Below are positions 10,363-20,806 of a stretch of 64,000 bases of DNA, piece after piece. Under the pieces are notes generated by a model, which had not been told where the DNA came from, did not search any database, and was given only the letters and a program-made list of their open reading frames with translations. The stretch comes from Bryum argenteum (taxonomy: Eukaryota > Streptophyta > Bryopsida > Bryales > Bryaceae): positions 27,122,364-27,186,363 of the forward strand of contig CM073322.1 of assembly GCA_037043015.1 (NCBI GenBank), in the 5' to 3' direction. The position numbers and the translations under genes are program-made. Within the stretch, counting starts at the first letter, position 1. The number at the start of each line of letters is the position of its first letter.

Positions 10363-11911
10363 TGTGAGCTAAAAAATCCTCCCACCGTCTTTCGAGGAAT
10401 TAATAACAACACAACGAGTTGAAAAGATCGACGAAAATAATGTTGGAGGATGAAAACAGCGCTGCTGGATGAAAACAGTGCTGCTGGATGAAAACAGCGC
10501 TGCTGGATCAAAACAACGCTGCTGGATGAAAACAACGCTTCTGGATGAAAACAACGCTTGTGGATGAAAACAGCGCTGCTGGATGAAAACAATTGGATGA
10601 CTGTTTTGAGAAAAACAGACTGGGAGCATAGTTTAGAAAAAAAAACTTCCTAACTAAAAACCTTCATAACTTCCTCATTTTAACTCCGATTTTGATCATT
10701 TTTGTGTCTCACCTTACTATCCTACATCTACACAATGAACAAGTAAAAATTAAATTTCGCCTTCAAGCACCAGCCTTCTACGAGCGCTTCCGGATCTGGT
10801 CCATCAAGAACAACACCGGCGAGCTCGAGATGTCACGACTTCCTACACCTTGTCCGTCGTCACACCATCACTCTTCGGCAGGATCGTCTCACAAACCCCG
10901 TGCACTTCAACAACGACTTCTCTTCCGGCTTCAAATCCGACCGACCACATACACGCCAGCACCGTCACTGAACAACGTCGATCCACGAGTCTGTTGTACT
11001 GTCGCCGGCAATTGCACCTCCGGGAAGAAACTAATATCGTTGCAACAACCGGTAATTCTTCAACGCTTCAGCCACCAGAGATGAAGATTCACAAACCACG
11101 CTGAAAAAAGAGAAACGGAAAAAAACGAACTTCTACTGATCATCAAGAAAACTAGTAATGATAAATTGTGTGTGTGGTCTCAATTGCAAAACTAGAAAAC
11201 TACTTATAGCATCAAGTTGAAGACAATTTCAACTCACTAAGTGAGGGAGGGCGGCCGTGGTGAATTAATTATTGGTTTCATACTTATCAGATCATTTTTA
11301 TGTAACTTAGTGTAGTCGCCGCACCATATAGTGTGGGCGGCACTTAATTAGTGTGGCACTGACTAATTAGTGTGGGCGGAGGTTAATTAGTGTGGCCAGA
11401 AATTAGTATGGGTTGAGGTTATGAGAAAATGGCTATTAACTAATTACTGCGTTAAGAAATTAGTATGGGCGGAACATGGAAAATGGCTATTAACTAATTA
11501 CTGCGAGTAGAAATTAGTATGGGCGAATAAACGGAAATGGGCTATTAGACTAATTATATGGTTAGAAAATTAGTAGAGGCTATAAAAATGAAATGGTTAT
11601 TTAACCGAATACTACGATCAAAAAAATTAGTATGAGAAATTAAATTAAAATGGCTTTTACCCAAATAATAAGATTAGAAAATTAGAATGGGAATTGAATT
11701 GAAATGGCTATATAACCAAATACTAAAATTAGAGAATTAGTATGGGGAATTAAATTAAAATGGAAACTAAGATTAGAATTTAGAGTCGCTTAAATAATCA
11801 AAGAACATAAGTAAAATGAATTAGAGTTTTTAGAAGTTTTTTATAAAACATTTACTCAAAATTTGCAAAGTTAAGCAAATCTTTGTTAATGAGTCATTTA
11901 GATGGCTCACA
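10363..11911 (-). repeat. Right (5') LTR
   Basis: 1549 bp, starts TGTGAGC and ends GGCTCACA. It carries the uninterrupted TTAA site (10680-10683) that proves the insertion in the other LTR. It contains the ~20-bp minisatellite (10447-10590) and the ~55-bp repeats (about 11413-11780). Confidence 0.9.
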
Positions 11912-12046
11912 ATATGTACAGTACATTTCAATAAAGAGCAAGTTACCATCAATTGTATATATCTGATGAAGCGAGTTGTCGGAATGGCAATCGGAAACGT
12001 TGTAAGTTGGAGAAATGTGTGACAATTGTGGAATATTTACAATAAC
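11912..12046 (+). other. Displaced 3' flank of secreted-protein gene A
   Basis: Contains TACATTTCAATAAAGAG, matching the sequence 30-50 bp after the stop of copy C (TACATTTCAATAAAGAGTC near 17586). This is the natural continuation of position 2420 before the LTR element inserted. It includes the likely AATAAA polyadenylation signal of gene A, now about 9.9 kb from its stop codon. Confidence 0.65.
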
Positions 12047-13490
12047 AACTCTTAACACCTTGAATCGGCGTAAAGTCAAAACAATACATAGAGGATTCTT
12101 GGTCCGAAGATATTTCGGTCGCTTAAGGCTCACTGTCTCACCAAGTGAACCACAGTTGCCATATGGTATGAAGAGCTTGTGTCCGGTCCGAGATTGAGAA
12201 GGGCCCTCTCTGTTGACATTTATCATCTACAGTTCTCATCCATAGCTTCTAATGAGACTAGGGTTAGGGCTGCTCCCTGTAGCCGACTGAGCAGGACACT
12301 TGTATAATTATCGTTCTGCAATACGATCAACCTCTCTTCTGCGCATTACACTCTGTGTCAATACTCTCAACTCTTAACAACCATCCATAAAGGCAAAAAA
12401 ATACATAGAAGACTCTCGGTCTGAGAATGACAGTCTCACCAATGAGTACCAGTTGCCATTGGTATTGGCATGACTAGTTGGCGTCTGAGATTGAGAAGGG
12501 CATCTCAACTCTTAACACGAAAATCTAGAATTGCCGTAAAGGCAAAAGTAAAAACATAGAGGATCCTCGGTCCAAGGATGATTCTATCGCTTTAGGATGA
12601 TTGTCCCACCAATGTGCACAAATGCCATTTGGTATTGGCATGACCATGTGGCATTCGGTCCGAGGTTGAGAAGCGCCTCTCAAGTCTTAACCCTTAATTG
12701 ACATCCTTGTTTTCCACAAATTGGAGAGAAATGCAACCTCATTGTCTTCTGGCCTTATTTCTGCACTGAAGGTAAAACAATTTTGAGAATCGGAAACGGT
12801 GGTTATCAAGGTAACTTGGTGATGTGACCAATGCAAAAAAGATCGATCACATCGGGTAAGATCTCAAAAAATGGCACCGTTGAGAAAAAATTGTTTTGGT
12901 TGCTGATCATGAGTGAGAAATATCATATTGCTTTTTTGGTTTTTCTCCCCTTGGGTCATTTTTTCTGAAAATTGGCATCATAGAGCATGGTATAGGGATA
13001 AAGATCAAGATTTTTTATTATTTTGAAAAAAAATCGTCAAAAAAATAAAAAGAAAGGCCAAGTCAAAGAGCATTGACTATGGGATCACGTGGCCCCTAGT
13101 ATTTCGTGCGGATCACACAAACCTCAAGAAGGCGATCGGGAAGGAGCATCGGATTCGGAAAAACAAAAGAATAGGGGTGCCTTTGGACAAGATTTGCACC
13201 ATACCACTGTGTCGGACCCCAAAAGCAAAAACAATGACCTTGGTGACCAATTTGGTTACCGGTGACAATTAAGGGTTAACACATGGAATTGCTCTAAAGG
13301 CAAAAAAGTACGAAGAGGATTCGCCGTTGGAGGATGATTTGTTGGAGGATGACTGTTCCACCAATGAGCACGAGATGGCATCTCGCATATATAGGCATCT
13401 GGTTCAAGATTGAGAAGGGCCTCACAACCTCTTCACCACAAATTGTCGTGAAGTCAAAATAGTACATAGAGGATTCTCGGTACAAGAATG
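12047..13490. repeat. ~150-bp tandem repeats, interrupted by a TTAA element
   Basis: About four and a half units (near 12047-12211, 12364-12510, 12506-12686, 13276-13430 and a partial to 13490). Shared blocks are CTCTTAACAC, GTAAAGGCAAAA, ACATAGAGGATTCTCGGTCC, CACCAATGAGCAC and GATTGAGAAGGGCCTCT. No coding frame is conserved across units. The array is broken at 12691-13275 by a transposon. Confidence 0.75.
12691..13275. mobile_element. TTAA-target element in the tandem array
   Basis: Ends are CCCTTAATTGACATCC on the left and CCCTTAATTGTCACC reading in from the right, flanked by TTAA at 12687-12690 and 13276-13279. The neighbouring repeat unit reads CTCTTAACACG with a single TTAA where this unit is interrupted, so the empty site is preserved in the window. 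585 bp, no transposase recognised. Confidence 0.85.
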
Positions 13491-13614
13491 TCTCATTTTA
13501 ACTAATTTATCCATTCATGGTCCAAAGTTAGAAGAACATTTGGAATATGTGTATTTGGAAGATTCATCATATAAGTAAAAAATATTCCTCGTACTATGGT
13601 AAAAATGCAATGGG

Positions 13615-14530
<916 letters not shown>

Positions 14531-14539
14531 TTGTATGTA

Positions 14540-14940
14540 TATGATTATTCACATCTCGAGCGACATCTCGAGCGACTTCTTAAAGAGACCCATTTATTGA
14601 AGAAGGAAAACTATGGCTACGTCACGATAACGGAGGATGCGAAGCTCATTAGCCTCGAGCTTGCCGATGTTCCCCTCTCTCACATCCAAAGATTCCCCGA
14701 ATCAAACCTCTCTCGTGGCACCTGCGATTCCACAACCATCCTCCGACACTCCAAATCCCATCCTGGAACCGGGTTTCTGAAGATGACGGGACGAGGCTCC
14801 CTATGATCGTGCTGCCGTAGCTCATTCGCTTCCGAGATATCTCGTCAAAATTGCGCTAGTGGTCTTGGTTCACAAGGCCGGTTCACAATGGCACTGAGCC
14901 ATGGCCACGCCAGCGCCGTCGCATATTCGTCGTACAGTGA
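14540..14940 (+). repeat. Partial secreted-protein unit B1 (upstream part only)
   Basis: Matches the 5' half of the conserved upstream region (ATTCCCCGAATCA, CTCTCGTGGCACCTGCGATT, CTTGGTTCACAA, CACTGAGCCATGGCC). It stops near 14940 where the sequence switches to an opposite-strand copy, so it has no exon. Confidence 0.75.
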
Positions 14941-15510
14941 TTCGAACTCAGGTAGATCTTGATAGCGAGATGTTTCGCAAACGCAGCTATCCTTGGAGTT
15001 TCCAGTTTCTCGACATGAGGATAAGCACTTCGCCAGCAGTACTTGCAATGAATATCAAATACCATGTCGATGCTTTATGACCACTGAGTCTTGCTCACCT
15101 CCATACACGAGATTAAGGAAATCGCTCAGAGCAACCGGCCGATCACGTCCGTGATCGGATCTCAGAATGATGGGTGCGGGTCCCTCACCGCAGTTTTGTC
15201 TTTCATGCTCATGCAAGTACAGATCCCGAAGGAAAGGACGAATCTGCGACGGCGATGGCGTGGCCATGGCTTAGTGCCAATGAGAATGGGTGTCGCCAGG
15301 ATTAAGAACCAAGACTACTAGCGCAGCATTGACGACAGATATGATCCCCTTGAAGCGAATGAGCTACGGGAGCACGATCGTAGGCAGCCTCGACCCGTCC
15401 TGGTCAGAAACTCCTTCGAGAACGGGAATCCTGGGGTGTCGGGGGATGCTGGTGGAATCGCAGTTGCCACGAGAGAGATATGATTCGGGGAATCTCTTCT
15501 TAAATGCTTA
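14940..15510 (-). pseudogene. Inverted, broken secreted-protein unit B2
   Basis: On the minus strand from about 15510 it follows the same upstream region and reaches the exon 1 equivalent near 15000-14950. There the start ATG is ATA, the residues read IAAFAKHLAIKIYLSS instead of MAASAKHLAITLCLLG, and the splice donor is gone. The copy is truncated at the head-to-head junction with unit B1. It is a relic of an inverted duplication and should not encode the secreted protein. Confidence 0.75.
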
Positions 15511-16040
15511 ACATGAAGCTCTTTTAGACTTTTGGAGTTGACGTAAAGTGGAGAGTCGTAATTCTTATATGCTTGCAATTCAGGATAAAGATTCTTCATC
15601 AGAGCATAGTTGCCTCAAAGTTTAACATTTTCAATGCTTTTCAAGCATCTGAGTCCAATATAGCTGAATGGTTGTTAGCAAGGATGAAGTCAAGACTTAA
15701 AAATTCATTGTATCGACAATTCCATTTCTCTGCAATACAATACCAACTTTCTGTATGCTGATAATATCTCAAGATTCTTAAACCTGACAGAAAGAATCTT
15801 GAGATAACAGCAAACACGACAGGGTACCGTGATTGGTTTCAATCAATTTACTCAATTACTTGTTGCATTTGACATCAACAAATGAGACGGTGAATTTGGA
15901 AATTGGATTTGGAGAATGACATAAGAAACTTTTTCATGCTATTTACATGGCCTTGTTTCAATAATCTCATCACATGTGTCAAAATGACTGTTTATCATTG
16001 TAATAGTACTGGGCAAGGCCGTAGAGGGAACGAATAGAAG
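15511..16040. other. Intergenic, nothing recognised
   Basis: Short inverted match around 15760-15805 (ATCTCAAGATTCTT and AAGAATCTTGAGAT, a 14-bp perfect stem with a loop of about 15 nt). Otherwise no gene or repeat that I can support. Confidence 0.4.
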
Positions 16041-16044
16041 GGAA

Positions 16045-16669
16045 CGCACCCGTGGTTGCCGCAAGGGAAACTGGGCTGCGTCAAGGAAACTGCGCATGCG
16101 AATCTCATTCAAGCAGACAAACCTCGTCAGCCATCGACTGTGCCGTCTTTCTCACATTCCATGATTCTCCGGATCAAATTTCTCTCGTGGCAGCTGCGAT
16201 ACTCACCAGCATCCTTCGTCACCCCCAGAAACTCTGTCTGTGAATTGGAGCGGGTCCCTGACGAGGACGAGAGTGACGAGGTTGCAAATCGTACTGCCGT
16301 AACTCATTCGTTACCAAGATTTTCACCGCAGGACGATCATCCTTGTAGTCTTGGTTCACAATGCGGGACACGCGCGCCCTCATGTTCATCGGGGTTGATC
16401 TGTACTCTAAGGAACATGAGAAGAATACGCATTACGTAGAATCAGATTGGATAACGCAGCCATGATACTGAGATCCGATTGCCAGGGACGTGATGGATCA
16501 TCTGGGAGATGTGAACAGTGGTGTGAGATCCTTGATCTCATGGATTATAAAGGTAAGCAAGACTCAGTGGATTTGAAGCAGCGACTCAGTGGATTTGAGT
16601 TCCATTGCAGGTGCTCAGCCTCATCGATCTCGAGAAACTTGACAACTCCAGCAACTGAGAGCTCCAAAG
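16045..16669 (+). repeat. Conserved upstream region of secreted-protein unit C
   Basis: Starts near GCAAGGGAAACTGGGCTGCGTC and runs to the ATG at 16670, collinear with units A and D. Likely promoter plus leader, by position only. Confidence 0.65.
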
Positions 16670-17547
16670 ATGGCTGCCTCTGCGAAACACCTCGCTATCA
16701 CGCTCTGCTTGATCGGTGAGTGGCATCGTCACCTTCTAGCTGCATTCTTCTGTACGCACGTCAGCGATTATTGAATATGATCTGGGCGGTTACATAGGTT
16801 CGTGGCTGGTCCAACTCTTTCTGCCAATAATAAAAATCGGTTTGTGCATTGGAATTTCTAGGAGTCATGGTCGGATCAGCGTGTGCGACACTGGAGACGC
16901 TAAACAGTGAGGTACATCATTATCTCACATCCCAGACATAAATTTAAGAAGGTACAGAGAAAGATTCAGAGAAGCTGTAAAATTCTTGAGCTGCAACTAA
17001 TCGTCGGATTGATACTATGATGTGTTTGACAGGAGCAAGAGTTTGTTCGTGGAAGTAATCGAAAACTACTACTCCCCCGCTTGTATAACATCTACTACCC
17101 CGCTCCACCACCTTCACCGGCACCAGCCCATTACGCTCCATCACCTGCAGCGGCGCCAGCCCCGTACGCCCCAGCACCTCCGACGGCTGAACCAGCTTCA
17201 CGAGCTCCAGAGGAATCGAACATCGCTCCATCAAGCTCTGAAATGGAGTACGATACCACCCCATTTGAAGAGCCCCATCTAGGTATCAATATCCACACGT
17301 ACTACTGATTGCAATTGAATGTACCACAATCACATGCTTGCAGTATTGACAATTGAATGGGATAATAGCAACTCGGTTACTGATGAAACTTGTGGTTATA
17401 TATGGCAAATGATTGAATTACCAAATGGCAACTCGGTTACTCAATCATCGTGTTCTTGTCGATTGATCAGATGCTTCCGCGACCGTCAATTGCGGCGACC
17501 GGCTATGGATAGGTTCGAAAAGAATAATGGTGATTATGTATGAATAG
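16670..17547 (+). CDS. Small secreted Pro/Ala-rich protein, family copy C
   Basis: Four exons: 16670-16715, 16862-16911, 17033-17282 and 17471-17547. GT-AG junctions are conserved with copies A and D, phases close, and the product is 140 aa. Residues 1-24 (MAASAKHLAITLCLIG, then VMVGSACA) look like a signal peptide. A conserved core follows, EQEFVRGSNRKLLLPRLY, with dibasic residues before LLLPRLY. Then comes a Pro/Ala/Tyr-rich linker (PAP and YAP repeats), an acidic TPFEEP motif, and exon 4 with DASATVNCGDRLW. The pattern fits an extracellular peptide precursor or a hydroxyproline-rich protein; neither is proven. An AATAAA lies about 50 bp after the stop. Confidence 0.7.
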
Positions 17548-18540
17548 GTAGTGCATACTGGATCATAGGTAGTGGCAGACAATTTTGTACATTTCAATAA
17601 AGAGTCATCACCAATTGTATACAAACTCTTGAACGAGAGAGCAAGTTATTGAAATGGCACGAGTCATTGAAATGGCACTCTGTGAATTTTTTTGTACATT
17701 CTAATATATGACAATGAGTGTTTTTTGTGATTACTATTGAGATTGGAGAGGGTAGAACATGTCTATTTACGATATACTTTCAAATGCATGTAAAAACTAC
17801 ATGGATCGCGCACAAGACTTCCCATGTATAGAAAACCCTTATTCAAATTTATTATGAAACATGAATGCATCTCATTTACTTTGTAATCGAGATCATATTT
17901 CAATCAACTTCCTTGCTACCACATTTGGTATAAGTACTAAAATAGACTAGTACATTGTCTCAAAATTATTATGATTACATACAAATCATACCGGAACTCT
18001 AGTGACTAAGCTTCAACAACCACTACAGTACTCTATTTGAGTAAAATCGTACGGAACGTGGTCACTCAAAAAGTTTTCGTTATTGAGTTGACACACTTCA
18101 AAGAAATGACTACGGAAGTTTAAATAGTACTCCAATATTTGCAAAGTACATATTGTTAATAGTGAATTTGACACATGTGACGTTATTATAACATGGCGGC
18201 AATAACATGAAAATCTCCTGAAAATCCACTTTACAATCTCATCATAATCCAACAAGTAAATTGTTACAAACCAATCAGAGTATCCTATCATAATTATGCT
18301 AATAAGCTCGGTTATAATTCTTTCCACCATGTTAAAGAATGAACTCCATCCTAATTTCCAAATTTTCAAGAACAGTTTTTTGAAAACCACAACATTTACG
18401 ATGAACCAAATATTACTTTTTCATTGTTTATCACAACTTGTACTAATTTTTCTTAACATGAAATGAAATGTTAACACAAATTCAAAAACTCCTTGTAGCT
18501 TATTGTTATCTAATTTACTCACATTCTGAGCAAGTCTCAA
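17548..18540. other. 3' flank of copy C and AT-rich intergenic DNA
   Basis: The first ~100 bp matches the flank of copy A (CATAGGTAGTGGCA, TTTCAATAAAGAG). The remainder is AT-rich with no conserved frame. A 125-codon minus-strand frame at 18013-18390 has no recognisable domain. Confidence 0.45.
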
Positions 18541-18544
18541 AAGC

Positions 18545-19143
18545 GCCCGTGGTTGCTGCAAGGGAAACTGGGCTGCGTCAAGATGCGGAAGCTGATTGCA
18601 GCAGATGAGCCTCGTGAGCGATCGAGCTTCGCCGATGTTGCCCGCCTCTCTCACATTCAAAGATTCCCCGAATCAGATCTCTCTCGTGGCACCTGCGATT
18701 CCACCACCATCCCTCGACACCCCAGAATCCCGCTCTTAAAGCATTTCCTGACGAGGACGGCACGAGGCTGCCAATCGTGCTGCCGTACCTCAATTGTTAC
18801 AGCAATTTTGCTCGCAGGTGATCATTTCTGTCGTCAATGCTGCGCTAGTAGTCTTGGTTCACAATCCGGGTGACACCCATTCTCATTGGCACTAAGCCAT
18901 GGCCGTCGCATATTCGTCATATTCATCAGGATCTGTACTTGCATGAGCATGAAAGACTAAACTGTGAGGGACGCAACCATGATACTGAGATCTGATCGGG
19001 GACTGTTGCGAATTCCTTGACACAGTACTCAAGGTGAGCAAGACTCAGGGAATTCAGAGCAGCGACCTGCGGTTTGATTTTCATTGCAAGTGTAGATAGT
19101 ATTGCTTGCGAAGTGCTCATACTCATCTCGAGAAACTCCAAGG
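18545..19143 (+). repeat. Conserved upstream region of secreted-protein unit D
   Basis: Collinear with units A and C, from CCCGTGGTTGCTGCAAGGGA to the exon 1 ATG. It shares the GCATGAGCATGAAAGAC block near 18941. Confidence 0.65.
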
Positions 19144-19881
19144 ATGGGTGCCACTGCAAAACAACTCGCTGTCACGCTCTGCTTGATCGGTGAGTGGCAC
19201 CGTCAAATACCTTGATTGAATATCTATCACCTGGTCTAACTCCTAACTGTTGTTGCTGCATTACAATGTTCCAGGTCTCATGGCCGGATCAGCGACTGCA
19301 ACATCGGAGTCGCTCGATACAGAGGTACATCATCATCTCACATTGTTGACATGATCTGAGTTACCAACTCTTGCGTTGCTTGAGGAGCCTGGCTTGGCAT
19401 TGCGATCGAACACCCAAGCTGCAACTAACCGTGATAATGATTCACTGATGTGGTTGACAGGAACAGGACTTTGGTCATGCAAGTAATCGAAGACTACTGC
19501 TCCCGCGCCTGTATAATATCGACCACCCCGCTCCATCGCCTGCACCAGCACCAGTCGCGTACGCTCCAGCACCTCCGACGGCAAATTACGCCGAACCAGC
19601 TTCACCAGCTCCTTCACCAGCTCCTCCACCCGCTCCTTCACCAGCTCCTGAGGATTCGAACGTCGCTCCACCGGCTCCACCTAGTTCAATAAAGTTCGAT
19701 ACCTTCCCGTTTGAAGAACCCAATCGAGGTACCCACACTTCCTATCATCACAGTTCACGTTCATCGGTAGGGGTATTGGATTCATGGCAATCCAGTCACT
19801 CATCGTATACCTGTTGATAGATCAGATGCTTCTGTGGTCATCAATTGTGGCGACCGACTGTGTACTGGTGATAAAGTATGA
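19144..19881 (+). CDS. Small secreted Pro/Ala-rich protein, family copy D
   Basis: Four exons: 19144-19189, 19275-19324, 19461-19728 and 19826-19881, phases closed, 139 aa. The signal peptide starts MGATAKQLAVTLCLIG and ends near GSATA. The conserved core is EQDFGHASNRRLLLPRLY, followed by a long Pro/Ala linker with SPAP repeats, the acidic FPFEEP motif, and exon 4 with DASVVINCGDRLCTG. The final exon stops earlier than in copy C. Exons 1-2 and the core are well kept while the linker varies in length, suggesting that the linker tolerates change. Function unknown. Confidence 0.7.
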
Positions 19882-20806
19882 ATAGGAACACAATCAAGAG
19901 CAGGTTTTAGATCACCAACAATCGACATATGTGAATAATGTATAGTTGAGCGGACTGTAAGACTGGTGTCTATCAAGCAGTGTATCGAAAATTGAAGTTG
20001 TACTGGTGTCCATCAAGCAGGAGTTGGCGTGCATCTTGAGCCTGAGAAGTGAACGTGGGTTTCATCAGCATGGACCAGAGCTGCTGGTATCAATAAAGAG
20101 AGATTCAGACCACTTTTTGCAGATAACTCAGTTAGCTAATAAGATGATATTAAGCTTACTTATACTTATTTTGACCTTTCAAACTGAGATTGATCAAATT
20201 AGGCAGTGGAGTAATCCCCAATTCCGTTAGCGGCATAGTGCCATTTTAACGGAATTGAGGTTAGTTGTGAAAAGCAGCAAACTTGAGTTTCCAATCCCTA
20301 TATCGAGTGTGAAAGGTAATATAAGTATATGTGGGTTTAATTGCATCTCATTATCAAGCTGAGTAGTTTGCAAAAGGTGGTTGCATGATACAGAGGGTTA
20401 CCGTTTACGACTAACTCTATTATATAAAATCTTAGCACCACACAATATTTCATGTGAGCTCGGCAGCCCTACCTCTGACGACTTAGAGAGTGTCTTTCTC
20501 TCAACACTCTATCTTACTCCACATATTATAGTTCATATATTGAAACTAGTTCTGATCACTACCTCACGAAACATACATTACAAATTTCTGTACCATTTTG
20601 TGTTCATGAATCCTGCATGGTATCGAATGGCTGTAGAGGTGTTAAAATATCATACCTTCTTCGTTAGAATACAGGTTCTTCAGTAAACGTGAGTGATAAT
20701 TACATGAGAGACCGTAACACAGAATTGAAGTAAAAGATTGACAACGTGAGAAAAAGCGTACTGGAACGGCTGAGAGGAGTCAACAAGATTCTTAATTCAA
20801 TCGGTA
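19882..20806. other. 3' flank of copy D and intergenic DNA with a hairpin
   Basis: Near 20000-20100 the sequence matches the flank of copy A and contains AATAAA. At 20220-20257 a perfect 11-bp inverted repeat (CAATTCCGTTA / TAACGGAATTG) encloses 16 bp. No gene recognised. Confidence 0.5.

Larger units (their letters stand above)
2421..11911 (-). mobile_element. LTR retrotransposon, gag-protease only, 9.5 kb
   Basis: Two LTRs (2421-4591 and 10363-11911) begin TGTGAGC and end GGCTCACA. They are flanked by a perfect 5-bp target duplication ATATG (2416-2420 and 11912-11916). The coding frames and a primer-binding site next to the right LTR put the element on the minus strand. The interior encodes gag, zinc knuckles and an aspartic protease, then a segment resembling the tail that follows integrase in Ty3/gypsy-type elements. 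I find no reverse transcriptase, RNase H or integrase core, so it is non-autonomous. Frameshifts separate the reading frames. It landed between secreted-protein gene A and its downstream sequence. Confidence 0.9.
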
